From contig JAFDVJ010000088.1 of NCBI GenBank assembly GCA_018269075.1, forward strand, positions 181 to 64,180: a stretch of DNA of 64,000 bases, written 5' to 3'. Of this stretch, positions 34,066 to 42,989 are shown one piece after another. The notes under the pieces were generated by a model, which was not told where the DNA came from, did no database searches, and saw only the letters and a program-made list of their open reading frames with translations. The translations under genes and the position numbers were made by a program. The DNA is from Acidobacteriota bacterium. Lineage in GTDB: Bacteria; Acidobacteriota; Blastocatellia; Pyrinomonadales; Pyrinomonadaceae. The first letter of the stretch is position 1. The number at the start of each line of letters is the position of its first letter.

Positions 34066-36909
34066 ATGATGAATACAAGGATTAAATGGTTTTTGGCGGC
34101 GATCTTTCTCGCCTTTTCGCTCGACGGCTTCGCGCAGGTCAAACTTCCCGAAAGCCGTATCAAAACGGTTTACATCACGCCGACCTCGCACTACGATTTC
34201 GGCTTCGTCGAACCGCCCGACGCCGTCCGCGAGCGCGCCGCGCGGCACATCGACGAGGTCCTGCGCGTCGCCGAGACCGATCCGAACTTCAGATGGACGA
34301 TCGAGAGCGTCTGGCAGGTCGACGAATGGCTCAAACGCCAGCGAAAAGCGACGTCCGTCCTGCCGAAAGACAAGGAAAAGATCAACCGGCTGATGAACCT
34401 CATCAAGTCCGGCCGGATTATGCTCTCGATGGCGTGGGGCAGTATGCACACCGATTTTATGGGCGCCGAAGAACTCAACCGGCTCGCCTACGACTACGCG
34501 AAGCTCGCCCGTACCTATGGCATCCGCTCCGAGACCGCACAGATGGACGACGTGCCCGGCCATCCGACGACGATCCCGAGCGTGCTCGCCGGCAGCGGCG
34601 CGAAATATCTCGTCACGGGCGCGAACATCTTTCTCAATCAGGCGACGACGCTCGCGCCGGGAAACGTCCCTTTTTACTGGGAATCGCCCGACGGGAGCAA
34701 GGTTTTGACGTGGGTCTCGCAAGGAAAGCGCGGCGGCTACGTCGAGGCGCTGACCGATTTTTATCTCGATCCGTTCTCGCTCGATCCGTACACCGACAAA
34801 ACGCCGTTCGAGATGTTCAATCCCGAGCTTGCCGGCAAGAAAACGCCGCTCGAAATTATGGAGATCGGCGTCACGGAGCTGCTCAACCGCTACAACAAGG
34901 CCGGCTACAAATACGACGCCGTGATGGCGATCTACGCGCACGACTTCATCGAGCCGACCGACGTTCAGAACCTCGAAAAAGCCGTCAAAATGTGGAACCT
35001 CAAGCATAAAGAGGTCCAATTGAAGATCGCGACGCCGGCCGAGTTTTTCAAATACGTCGAAGGCAAATACGCCGCCCAGATTCCAACCTATCGCGGCGAA
35101 TGGTCGGGGCTCTGGTCGGAGGCGAAAACGCAGTCGCCGCGCATCTCGGCGCTCGCGCGGTACGCGCACGACCGGACGCCCGCGGCCGAAACGCTCTGGA
35201 GCGCGCTCGCGATGACGCGGCGCGTGCCTTACCCGGTCGGCAATTTCACGGCGCTTTACGATCTGATGCTGACCTACGACGAGCACAGCGGCGCGGGCAA
35301 CAACGGCTGGATCCAGCTCAACAGCCGCGAGCCGCTCGAAGAACAGAACCGGCAGTATGTCCGCGATATGAACCGCGCCGCCGACGAGGTCGATTATATG
35401 CTCCGGCAGGGGATCGGGTTCGCCGCGCAGGGCTCGCGCTACGACGCGGCGCCGGTTCAAAAATCGGCGAACACATACAATGTGCTGGTTTACAACGGCC
35501 TTTCGCACCCGCGCTCGGACGTCGTCCGGCTCAAAGCGCCGCGCGAAAACTTGAAAGTCACGGGCGTCCGCGATCTCGCCGCCGGTCGCAAGGTCGCGTT
35601 CGACGTCGACGATCAGGAACAAGTTATCTTCATCGCGTCCGAAGTGCCGTCGTGCGGCTACAAAACCTTCGAGATCGAGACCGAAGCGGGCGTCAATAAT
35701 ACGACGCTCAAAACCGACGAAAACGAGCTGACGGCGGAAAATAAAAACTTCAAGATCAAAATGCGCGCCGACGGCACGGTCGAGAGCATCCGGAATCTTA
35801 CGACCGGCCGCGAACTCGTCAACGATAAGGGCGAGACGGCGTTCAACGATCTGATCCGCGTCGAAGGCTCCGAAGGCTCGAAGCTCGCCTATCCGCTCGC
35901 GCCGCGCGTGTCGGTCCGCAAAGGCGCGCAGATGACCGAGGTTCGCGTCAAGCGCGACCGTTCGGCCTACCCGCTTTCGGTCCTCACGATCTACGACGGC
36001 CTCGACCGCGTCGAGCTCCGCAACGAGCTCGATCCGGCGGCGATGCCGTTCATCGGCGGGAGCAATAACTGGAACGATTCCTATTATTTCGCGTTTCCGC
36101 TGAACGTTCCGGCGGCCGGTCTGAAGCTCAAGCGCGGCGGCCAGAAATGGTTCGACACATTGCCCGACGATTATCTGCCGGGCGCGCGGACCGACGCCGT
36201 CACGACGCAGCACGCGATCGCGCTGACCGACGGGTCGGCGAGCGCCGTCGTCGCGCACCGGCAGGCCTTTCACTGGCTCTACGCCGGCTACGTCGACGTC
36301 AAAATCCGGCCGAAAGACGCGCCGAAAGGCTTTCCGGCGATGTTCACCGGCAAGTTTCCGCTGCCCGAAGCGACGCTTTACTCGCGCGCCGTCCGCCGCA
36401 GCAATCAGGCCGACACGCACGATCTCGGCGTCATCAATATGCCGACGGTCGAGCCGGGAATGACCGGCAATTACGTTTTCGACTACGCGTTCCGGACGGA
36501 CGGAAAGTTCGACGAAGTGGGTGCGTGGACGCTCGGCGCGGACTTCAATCTGCCGCTGCGGGCCGAATACGTCGGAAATCCGCCGGCCAATTCGACCGCC
36601 TCGTTCTTCGCCGTCGATCAGCCGAACGTCGAGATCGTCGCCGTCAAGAGCCTCTCGGATTCGGTCGTCCGCGGCGAGGTCAGCGCGACGCCGCTCGACC
36701 CGCAGCTCAACAAGGTTTTTGTGGTTCGCCTGCAGGAATTCGCCGGCCGCGCGACGACCGCGCGCGTCACGCTGCCGGTCCGGATCAAATCGGCCGCGGT
36801 CGTCAATCTGACCGAAACCGCCGAGCTGCAGAAGATCACGTCGCTCGCGCCTTTGAGCGTCGAGCTGAAACCGTTCGAGACGAAGACGATCCGTTTCGAG
36901 GTCGAATGA
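34066..36909 (+). CDS. Exported glycoside hydrolase family 38-like alpha-mannosidase
   Basis: 947 residues from the ATG at 34066 (the next codon is also ATG). A signal peptide (WFLAAIFLAFSLDGFAQ) makes it periplasmic. GH38 features: the N-terminal metal motif SHYDFGF (His42, Asp44) and the nucleophile region AQMDDVPGHPTT (Asp161/162), followed by a helical bundle and a large C-terminal beta-sandwich region (about 480-947). The His in YAHDF near 292 fits the distal metal site. GH38 enzymes remove alpha-mannose residues, but divergent members act on other glycans, so the substrate is tentative. A 195-base gap without a gene separates it from the receptor. Confidence 0.8.
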   Translation: MMNTRIKWFLAAIFLAFSLDGFAQVKLPESRIKTVYITPTSHYDFGFVEPPDAVRERAARHIDEVLRVAETDPNFRWTIESVWQVDEWLKRQRKATSVLPKDKEKINRLMNLIKSGRIMLSMAWGSMHTDFMGAEELNRLAYDYAKLARTYGIRSETAQMDDVPGHPTTIPSVLAGSGAKYLVTGANIFLNQATTLAPGNVPFYWESPDGSKVLTWVSQGKRGGYVEALTDFYLDPFSLDPYTDKTPFEMFNPELAGKKTPLEIMEIGVTELLNRYNKAGYKYDAVMAIYAHDFIEPTDVQNLEKAVKMWNLKHKEVQLKIATPAEFFKYVEGKYAAQIPTYRGEWSGLWSEAKTQSPRISALARYAHDRTPAAETLWSALAMTRRVPYPVGNFTALYDLMLTYDEHSGAGNNGWIQLNSREPLEEQNRQYVRDMNRAADEVDYMLRQGIGFAAQGSRYDAAPVQKSANTYNVLVYNGLSHPRSDVVRLKAPRENLKVTGVRDLAAGRKVAFDVDDQEQVIFIASEVPSCGYKTFEIETEAGVNNTTLKTDENELTAENKNFKIKMRADGTVESIRNLTTGRELVNDKGETAFNDLIRVEGSEGSKLAYPLAPRVSVRKGAQMTEVRVKRDRSAYPLSVLTIYDGLDRVELRNELDPAAMPFIGGSNNWNDSYYFAFPLNVPAAGLKLKRGGQKWFDTLPDDYLPGARTDAVTTQHAIALTDGSASAVVAHRQAFHWLYAGYVDVKIRPKDAPKGFPAMFTGKFPLPEATLYSRAVRRSNQADTHDLGVINMPTVEPGMTGNYVFDYAFRTDGKFDEVGAWTLGADFNLPLRAEYVGNPPANSTASFFAVDQPNVEIVAVKSLSDSVVRGEVSATPLDPQLNKVFVVRLQEFAGRATTARVTLPVRIKSAAVVNLTETAELQKITSLAPLSVELKPFETKTIRFEVE

Positions 36910-36985
36910 AAGTGAAAAAGTGAAAAAGTTGGTTTTCATCGGGAAAGATGACTTTTACACTTTTGCCCTTTTCGACTTTTACCCT
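36908..36985. repeat. 8-base-period hairpin array between two glycosidase genes
   Basis: The left arm has AGTGAAAA units (36908-36932); the right arm (36948-36985) has ACTTTTAC/ACTTTTGC/CCTTTTCG units, complementary to it. The array includes the stop codon of the GH38-like gene and ends nine bases before the next ATG. Confidence 0.8.
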
Positions 36986-36993
36986 TTAAAAAT

Positions 36994-39222
36994 ATGAGCA
37001 AATTCAAACGCAGAGATTTCCTGAAAACGACGGTCGCCGGCATCGCGGCCGCCGGAGTTTTAAATTCGAAGACGTTGGCGGGCGAAAGCCCGATTCCCGA
37101 AATTTCACGCAAAATTGCGTCGCTGCCCGATATTCCGACCGTTGATTCGATGCGCTCGATCACGATGACGCATAAGTTCGGCGATCTGTTCAACCCGCCG
37201 GGACTGACGAATCAATGGGGCTGCGCGCAGGCGGCGATCGATGCTGTGGCCGTCCGCAGCATCGCTTTCCCGCCTTACGCGCAGGGCGAGATGAACGTCG
37301 CGCCGCTCGGCGCGGGCGGTGAGCTTTTGACCGGCATCCTCTTCGTCGACGGCGAATATTTCGCGTCGACGAAGACGCCGATCGAATTCGTCTGGCAGCC
37401 GGACCGGATCGAGAGAAAAACGGTTTATAAGGATTTGGAAATAACTTCAACGACGATCGTGCCGTTCAAAACGATGGCCGTCGCCGTCCGGTTCAACGTC
37501 AAAAACATCTCGAAACAGCGCCGCCGGACCGAGATCAAGCTCGCCATCAACGGCGGCGCGGCCAAGCTCGTCGCGCCGTGGAACGCGGCCTACTCGCCCG
37601 GCGAATACGACAACGCGCGCACCGTCGACAAAGGCCGGAACGCCGTTTTGTGCAAAGCCGTCCACAGCGAGGCCTTTGTCCTGCAGGGCGCGAGCCCCGC
37701 GCCGAAACAGCTGCTGCCGTCGTGGATCGTCTACGAATTCGACCTCGCGCCGAACGAGAGCCGCTCGGTGACGTTCGTCAATTCGCTCGGCGCGACGCAG
37801 GCCGCCGTCGAAAAGCAGTACGACGCGCTCATCGACAGTTTCGACGCCGTCCAAAAACAGACGACCGACGAATGGAACGCCGAGTTCAGGGCCGCGTTCA
37901 CGCCGAACAACGGCCGTTATTCGGGTTATCTGCCGGTCTTGAAAACCTCGGACGATTCCGTCAAACAGCTCTATCACACGGCCGTTCTCCACGCGCTTTA
38001 TTTTCGGCGGACGACGCCGCATTCGGTTTACGGCACGACCTACGTCACGCTGCTCCCGCGCTACTGGGAAACCGCGACTTTCCTGTGGGACATCTCGCTG
38101 AGCGCGATGCTGCTCGCGATGCTCGACCCGGAAGTGCTGCGGCGGATGATGGAAACGTGGATGACGGTCGACGTTCACCAGCATTTCGGGACCGAGTTTC
38201 TGACCGGTCAGGGCATCGGCCCGTGGTATTCGGTCAACGACTACGCGATGTCGCGGATGGCGAAGGAATACCTGCGCTGGACCGGCGACCGCGCGTGGCT
38301 CGACAAGAAAGTCGGCGACAAGACGGTTTTCGATCATTTGATAAACTACGCCGAACACTGGCGCGCGCTCGACACGAACAAGCACGGCCTCGCCGATTAC
38401 GGCGGCGTGACGAACCTGCTCGAAGCCGTTTCGAGCTACGTCCACGAAGTCGCCGGCCTCAACGCCGCGAACGTCTACAACCTGCGTTTCGCGGCCGAGT
38501 TGCTCGATTTCAAGGGCGATAAGAACAAGGCCGCGGCGATCCGCCGGGAAGCCGTCGAGCTCGGCAAACGCGTGCAGGAACTCTACGTTCCGGGCCGCGG
38601 CATCTGGAAATGCCGTTTGCCGGACGGCTCTTACAACGAGGTCCATCACTGCTACGATTTCGGGACGACGCTCGTCAATATCGGCGATCTGATGCCGCCG
38701 ACGCAGAAGCGCGAGATGGTCGAGTTTTTCCGGCGCGAGCTGCAGACGCCGGTCTGGATGCGGGCGCTCTCGACGCGCGATCTCGACGTCACGTTCAGCA
38801 TCCGGCCCGATCATCAATGGACCGGCGCCTACACGGCGTGGCCGGCGCTCGCGCTGAGCGGTCTGTTCATCGCCGGCGAGACCGACGCGGCCTTCGAATG
38901 GATCAAAGGCCTCGCGAAGACCGCGCGGCAGGGACTCATCGCGCAGGCGCATTTCGTCGAATCGTTCGTCGCGCCCGAATCGAACGGCGGCGCGATCAAG
39001 GCGCCGTCCGATCAGCCGTTCATCAACGACGGCGCGTGCGTTTCGGGCTGCAACTATCTCGAACCGATCGTCGATTCGATCTTCGGCGTCGAGGCCGGCC
39101 TGTTCGGCGAGATCACGGCCAAACCGAACTTCGGCAAATTCGATCCGAACGCGGAACTGCGCGGCATCAATTATCAGGGCAGGCTTTACAACGCCTCGAA
39201 AAACGGCATCAAAGCGGCTTGA
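36994..39222 (+). CDS. Tat-exported (alpha/alpha)6-barrel glycoside hydrolase, family uncertain
   Basis: 742 residues. The N-terminus KRRDFLKTTVAGIAAAG is a twin-arginine signal, so the enzyme is exported folded. Residues about 45-290 form a beta-sandwich, followed by a helical six-hairpin domain (YWETATFLWDISLSAMLLAMLDP, GIGPWYSVNDYAMSRMAKEYLRWTGD, NEVHHCYDFGTTL, FSIRPDHQWTGAYTAWPALALSG) as in GH63/GH78-like clans. Conserved acids such as Asp in LWDIS and Glu in NEVHHCYD could be catalytic. I could not assign a GH family. The stop codon overlaps a TTCGGAT array. Adjacent to the GH38-like gene, it likely works on the same glycan. Confidence 0.75.
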   Translation: MSKFKRRDFLKTTVAGIAAAGVLNSKTLAGESPIPEISRKIASLPDIPTVDSMRSITMTHKFGDLFNPPGLTNQWGCAQAAIDAVAVRSIAFPPYAQGEMNVAPLGAGGELLTGILFVDGEYFASTKTPIEFVWQPDRIERKTVYKDLEITSTTIVPFKTMAVAVRFNVKNISKQRRRTEIKLAINGGAAKLVAPWNAAYSPGEYDNARTVDKGRNAVLCKAVHSEAFVLQGASPAPKQLLPSWIVYEFDLAPNESRSVTFVNSLGATQAAVEKQYDALIDSFDAVQKQTTDEWNAEFRAAFTPNNGRYSGYLPVLKTSDDSVKQLYHTAVLHALYFRRTTPHSVYGTTYVTLLPRYWETATFLWDISLSAMLLAMLDPEVLRRMMETWMTVDVHQHFGTEFLTGQGIGPWYSVNDYAMSRMAKEYLRWTGDRAWLDKKVGDKTVFDHLINYAEHWRALDTNKHGLADYGGVTNLLEAVSSYVHEVAGLNAANVYNLRFAAELLDFKGDKNKAAAIRREAVELGKRVQELYVPGRGIWKCRLPDGSYNEVHHCYDFGTTLVNIGDLMPPTQKREMVEFFRRELQTPVWMRALSTRDLDVTFSIRPDHQWTGAYTAWPALALSGLFIAGETDAAFEWIKGLAKTARQGLIAQAHFVESFVAPESNGGAIKAPSDQPFINDGACVSGCNYLEPIVDSIFGVEAGLFGEITAKPNFGKFDPNAELRGINYQGRLYNASKNGIKAA

Positions 39223-39347
39223 TTTCGGATTTCGGATTTCGGATTTCGGATTGGTCGATAGCGGAGCTGGAAAATTCCTTTGGAATGGATGATGGATAAA
39301 ATTTCGATCGAATCTATCATCTTTCATCTATCAGTTATCATCTATTC
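39221..39347. repeat. Two heptamer arrays between the glycosidase and hydrolase genes
   Basis: A GATTTCG array, four to five copies (39221-39253), shares bases with the upstream stop codon. A second array TCTATCA/TCTTTCA/TCTATCA (39313-39347) pairs with GGATGATGGATA (39284-39298). Units and sequences differ, but the 7-base period is the same. Confidence 0.85.
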
Positions 39348-39369
39348 CGAAAGTTCGGGTTTCAAAAAG

Positions 39370-40284
39370 ATGACTTTTATGCGGCGACTATTATTGATTT
39401 TGATCGTACTGACGGTCGTTTGGGGCGGGCGGGCGCAGGATCGGCCGACGACGGTTTTCGCGGCCGAGGGCGGCGCGCGCTACTGGGTGCAGCCGGACAT
39501 CGTTTACGGGACGGCGAACAACACGCCCTTGAAGCTCGACGTCTGGTATCCGAACGAGAGCAAAACGCCGACGCCGACGCTCGTCTACATCCACGGCGGC
39601 GGCTGGGTTTTCGGGACCAAGGAATCGAGCGTGCTGCAGTTTCTGCCGTTTCTCGAAAAAGGCTGGCGCGTCGTCAACGTCGAATACCGGATGGCCAGCA
39701 ACTCGCTCGCGCCGGCGGCGGTCGAGGACACGCGCTGCGCGCTGCGCTGGGTTTACCGGAACGCCAAACAATGGAATTTCGACACGTCGAAGATCGTCCT
39801 GACCGGCCATTCGGCGGGCGGCCATCTCTCGCTGATCACCGGGATGCTGCCCGACGGGACGCCGCTCGACAACAACTGCTACGCCGACGAAAAATACGGC
39901 GACGTGAAAATGCGCGTCGCGGCGATCGTCAACTGGTTCGGCATCACCGACGTGAACGACCTCATCGCGGGCCCGAACCTGAAAAATTACGCCGTGATGT
40001 GGATGGGCAGCCAATCGAACGCGGCGGCGGTCGCCCGGCAGGTTTCGCCGCTGACTTACGTCCGCGAAGGCCTGCCGCCGATCATCACGATCCACGGCGA
40101 CAAGGACGACGTCGTGCCGTATTCGCAGGCCGTCCGTTTGCACGAAGCGCTCGACAAAGTTAAGGTAAAAAACGAGCTTTTGACGATCAAAGACGGCGGG
40201 CACGGCCAGTTCAAACAGGCCGATTACGTCAACGCCTTCAACGAGATCTGGAAATTTTTAAAGGACAATAAGATCACGGAATGA
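39370..40284 (+). CDS. Exported alpha/beta hydrolase (esterase/acetyl-xylan-esterase-like)
   Basis: 304 residues from ATG 39370; ATG 39379 is an equally possible start. Signal peptide LLLILIVLTVVWGGRAQ. The oxyanion motif is HGGGW, the nucleophile elbow GHSAGGH (Ser about 148), Asp in HGDKDDVVP and His in GGHGQF. This hormone-sensitive-lipase/BD-FAE layout fits deacylation of acetylated or feruloylated sugars in the periplasm. The stop overlaps the dehydratase ATG by four bases (ATGA), so the exported esterase and cytoplasmic dehydratase are translationally coupled. Confidence 0.85.
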   Translation: MTFMRRLLLILIVLTVVWGGRAQDRPTTVFAAEGGARYWVQPDIVYGTANNTPLKLDVWYPNESKTPTPTLVYIHGGGWVFGTKESSVLQFLPFLEKGWRVVNVEYRMASNSLAPAAVEDTRCALRWVYRNAKQWNFDTSKIVLTGHSAGGHLSLITGMLPDGTPLDNNCYADEKYGDVKMRVAAIVNWFGITDVNDLIAGPNLKNYAVMWMGSQSNAAAVARQVSPLTYVREGLPPIITIHGDKDDVVPYSQAVRLHEALDKVKVKNELLTIKDGGHGQFKQADYVNAFNEIWKFLKDNKITE

Positions 40285-41534
40285 AAATCACGGACATCAG
40301 AGCGACGACCGTCACGGTGCCGCTCGAAGCTCCGCTCCGGCACGCGGCCGGAGCGCATTGGGGACGATTCGTGCGGACGATCGTCGAGGTCGAAACCGAC
40401 GAAGGCCTCGTCGGTCTCGGCGAAATGGGCGGCGGCGGCGAATCGGCCGAGGCGACGTTTCGCGCGATGAAGACGTATCTCGTCGGCCACAACCCGGCCA
40501 ATCTCGAGGAGATGCGCTTCAAGATCGCCAACCCGACGGCCTCGCTCTACAACAACCGGACGCAGATTCTGGCGGCTTTGGAGTTCGCCTGTCTCGACAT
40601 TCTCGGCCAGAAATGGAACGTCCCGGTCTATGAAATTCTCGGCGGCAGGCTGCAGTCGGAAGTGCCGTTCGCCTCGTATCTGTTCTTTCGCTATCCGGAC
40701 GCGAAAACCGGCGCGGGCGAGGTCCGGACGATCGAGCAGCTCGTCGGCCACGCCCGCGAATTGAAGCAGCGCTACGGCTTTACGTCGCATAAATTAAAGG
40801 GCGGCGTTTTCGCGCCGGAATACGAGCTCGAATGTTTTCGGGCGCTCGCGGGCGAGCTCGGCATCGACCGGACGCGCGGCGATTCGTTTCGCTTCGACCC
40901 GAACGCGTCGTGGTCGACCGAACAGGCGATCTGGTTCGGCCAGGCCATCGAGGACATCCGCAACGATTATCTGGAAGACCCGGTTTTCGGCCTCCACGGA
41001 ATGCGGCGCACGCGCGAAAAAGTGCGGATGCCGCTCGCGACCAACACGGTCGTCGTCAATTTCGAACAGCTCGCGGCGAACGTCCTCGACACGGCCGTCG
41101 ACGTGATCCTGCTCGACACGACGTTCTGGGGCGGCATCCGGCCGTGCGTCAAAGCGGCCGGCATCTGCGAGACGTTTCAGCTCGGCGTCGCCGTCCATTC
41201 GTCGGGCGAATTGGGCATCCAGCTCGCGACGATGCTCCATCTCGGCGCGGTCATCCCGAACCTGACCTTCGCGGCCGACGCGCATTATCATCACCTCCGC
41301 GACGACGTCATCGAGGGCGGAAAATTCGAATATCGCGGCGGCAGGATCAGGGTTCCGGACGCGCCCGGTCTCGGCGTTAAATTGGACCGCGACAAGCTGG
41401 CCGAATACGCCGAGCTTTACAAATCGCTCGGCGGCTACAATTACGACAAAGACCCGCTCCGGCCCGACTGGACGCCGATCGTCCCGAACACGCGCTGGGC
41501 CGACCCGGACGACGCGCGGACGCCGTCGATGTAG
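40281..41534 (+). CDS. Enolase-superfamily sugar-acid dehydratase (glucarate-dehydratase-like)
   Basis: 417 residues. N-terminal capping domain (VTVPLEAPLRHAAGAHWGRFVRTIVEVETDEG) and barrel domain with the base motif HKLKGG (Lys171-x-Lys173). Metal ligands are in RFDPNASW, YLEDPV and LATNTVV, and the second-base region is HSSGELGIQLATM near 305. The KxK plus His arrangement is that of the glucarate dehydratase/mandelate racemase side of the superfamily. It removes water from an aldonate or aldarate to give a 2-keto-3-deoxy acid. With the FAH hydrolase and SDR next to it, an L-fuconate, L-rhamnonate or related acid is the best guess. Confidence 0.85.
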   Translation: MKITDIRATTVTVPLEAPLRHAAGAHWGRFVRTIVEVETDEGLVGLGEMGGGGESAEATFRAMKTYLVGHNPANLEEMRFKIANPTASLYNNRTQILAALEFACLDILGQKWNVPVYEILGGRLQSEVPFASYLFFRYPDAKTGAGEVRTIEQLVGHARELKQRYGFTSHKLKGGVFAPEYELECFRALAGELGIDRTRGDSFRFDPNASWSTEQAIWFGQAIEDIRNDYLEDPVFGLHGMRRTREKVRMPLATNTVVVNFEQLAANVLDTAVDVILLDTTFWGGIRPCVKAAGICETFQLGVAVHSSGELGIQLATMLHLGAVIPNLTFAADAHYHHLRDDVIEGGKFEYRGGRIRVPDAPGLGVKLDRDKLAEYAELYKSLGGYNYDKDPLRPDWTPIVPNTRWADPDDARTPSM

Positions 41535-41596
41535 GAAACGAAAAAAAATCGCCGCCGGATTTGCCGCTCGCGGATTTTGAAAGTTACCGTTGAATT

Positions 41597-42475
41597 ATGA
41601 AATTTGTCGTTTTTAAGAATAACGAAACCGACGCGAATTACCGCTGCGGCGCGCTCGTGTCCGGGACTGAGATCGTCGATCTGACGGTGCTCGCGGCCGA
41701 CGGCGAGCTGTCGCCGCTCGGGCTTTTGCGGTGCTTCGACCTCGACAACGATTTTCTCGCGAACGCGCGGCGCGAGCTGGCGAAACACGAGCTGCCGCGC
41801 ATCGCGAAAGCGGACGTTCGATTGTGCGCGCCCGTGCCGCGGCCGGAAAAGATCATCTGCGTCGGCCTCAATTACCGCGACCACGCCCGCGAAAGCAAGA
41901 TGGCGGTGCCCGAGTCGCCGGTCATCTTTTCGAAATTCGCCAACTGCATCGCCGGCCCGAACGAGCCGATCTTTTTGCCGCGAACGAGCGCGAAGGTCGA
42001 TTACGAGGCCGAGATGGCGGTCGTCGTCGGCCGCCGCGCCAAACACGTCAGGGCCGCCGACGCGATGGATTACGTCTTCGGCTACACGAATTTCAACGAC
42101 GTTTCGGCGCGCGATTTCCAGTTTGCCGACGGCCAGTGGGTGCGCGGCAAATCGTGCGACACGTTCGCGCCGATCGGCGAATACATCGCGACCGCCGACG
42201 AGCTTGCCGACCCGCACAAGCTGCGGATCCGGTTCCGGCTCAACGGCGCGACGCTCCAGGATTCGAACACCGACCAGCTGATCTTCCGGATTCCCGAGCT
42301 GATCGAATTCCTGTCGGCCTCGATGACGCTCGTCCCGGGCGACATCATCGCGACCGGCACGCCGCCGGGCGTCGGCTTCGCGCGAACGCCGCCGGTTTTT
42401 ATGAAGGACGGCGACGTCGCCGAAGTCGAGATCGAGGGATTGGGGATTTTGTCGAATCCGGTAATAAACGGTTGA
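41597..42475 (+). CDS. Fumarylacetoacetate-hydrolase-family protein (2,4-diketo-3-deoxy-aldonate hydrolase candidate)
   Basis: 292 residues. The FAH domain covers residues about 75-290: ICVGLNYRDHARES, then the metal triad in VDYEAEMAVVVG, with FNDVSARDFQ and the closing GTPPGVGFARTPPVF loop. The N-terminal 70 residues are the usual small domain. Members cleave a C-C bond in beta-diketo acids using a divalent metal. In the L-rhamnose/L-fucose diketo route a FAH-family enzyme (LRA6 type) splits the 2,4-diketo acid to pyruvate and lactate; the adjacent dehydratase and SDR support that reading over tyrosine breakdown. Confidence 0.88.
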   Translation: MKFVVFKNNETDANYRCGALVSGTEIVDLTVLAADGELSPLGLLRCFDLDNDFLANARRELAKHELPRIAKADVRLCAPVPRPEKIICVGLNYRDHARESKMAVPESPVIFSKFANCIAGPNEPIFLPRTSAKVDYEAEMAVVVGRRAKHVRAADAMDYVFGYTNFNDVSARDFQFADGQWVRGKSCDTFAPIGEYIATADELADPHKLRIRFRLNGATLQDSNTDQLIFRIPELIEFLSASMTLVPGDIIATGTPPGVGFARTPPVFMKDGDVAEVEIEGLGILSNPVING

Positions 42476-42532
42476 TTTCGGATCATAACTGTTAAAAAGA
42501 TTGGCGGTTATAAGGAAAACCGGAAAACGCGG

Positions 42533-42667
42533 ACTGGAGCGCGGGCATCCTTGCCGGCCACGCCGCGCGAGCGGTGTCGAAACGTTTCAAATCCTCGGAG
42601 TTTCTCGATAGTGAAAGGCTCGTTCGCGCTCTCGCGCTCAGGCAGGCAAGGATGCCCGCGCTCCAGT
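42533..42667. repeat. REPIN-like pair, locus 3
   Basis: Perfect 23-bp inverted repeat: 42533-42555 and 42645-42667 (core GGAGCGCGGGCATCCTTGCC) with an 89-base spacer that has no gene. It belongs to the same family as loci at 13743, 17188 and 44882. With the MITE copy downstream it fills most of the 514-base gap between the FAH and SDR genes; the rest (42668-42795) has a short TTCGGATT repeat and nothing else recognised. Confidence 0.8.
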
Positions 42668-42795
42668 CACGAGGTTTCAGATTTGACTTTGAGCGTGAAG
42701 TGCAATGGACCGGTTGTCGTCAAATTCCTTTTCACGGTAATGATTTCGGATTTCGGATTGTTTTTTGATGGGCGGTTATTTGTTTTTAGAAAAGT

Positions 42796-42970
42796 TATAG
42801 TTAGTGACGGAACTTATTGGAAAAAGTGTCGATTCCGGTCGCGGTCGCTTTTTTTTCTTCCACTAAACACACTAAACACACTAAATTTCTTTCGTGTTTT
42901 TAGTGCATCGTTTAAAAACCGACTGCGGGTTTAACGCTTATTATTCCGACAAGTTTTGTCACTCGCTATA
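42796..42970 (-). mobile_element. MITE-like element, copy 2 (175 bp)
   Basis: Inverted relative to copy 1 (17255-17438) and closely similar over most of its length. The ends read TATAGTTAGTGACG and, on the other strand, TATAGCGAGTGACA. The GTCGATTCC...GCGGTCGC and TTAAACCCG blocks are conserved. Its interior has CACTAAACA 9-mers where copy 1 has CACTAAAAA, so the inner array differs while the ends are kept. It ends 19 bases before the SDR start and may supply or disturb that gene's promoter. Confidence 0.8.
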
Positions 42971-42989
42971 ATCGGCATCGAAAAGTTTT

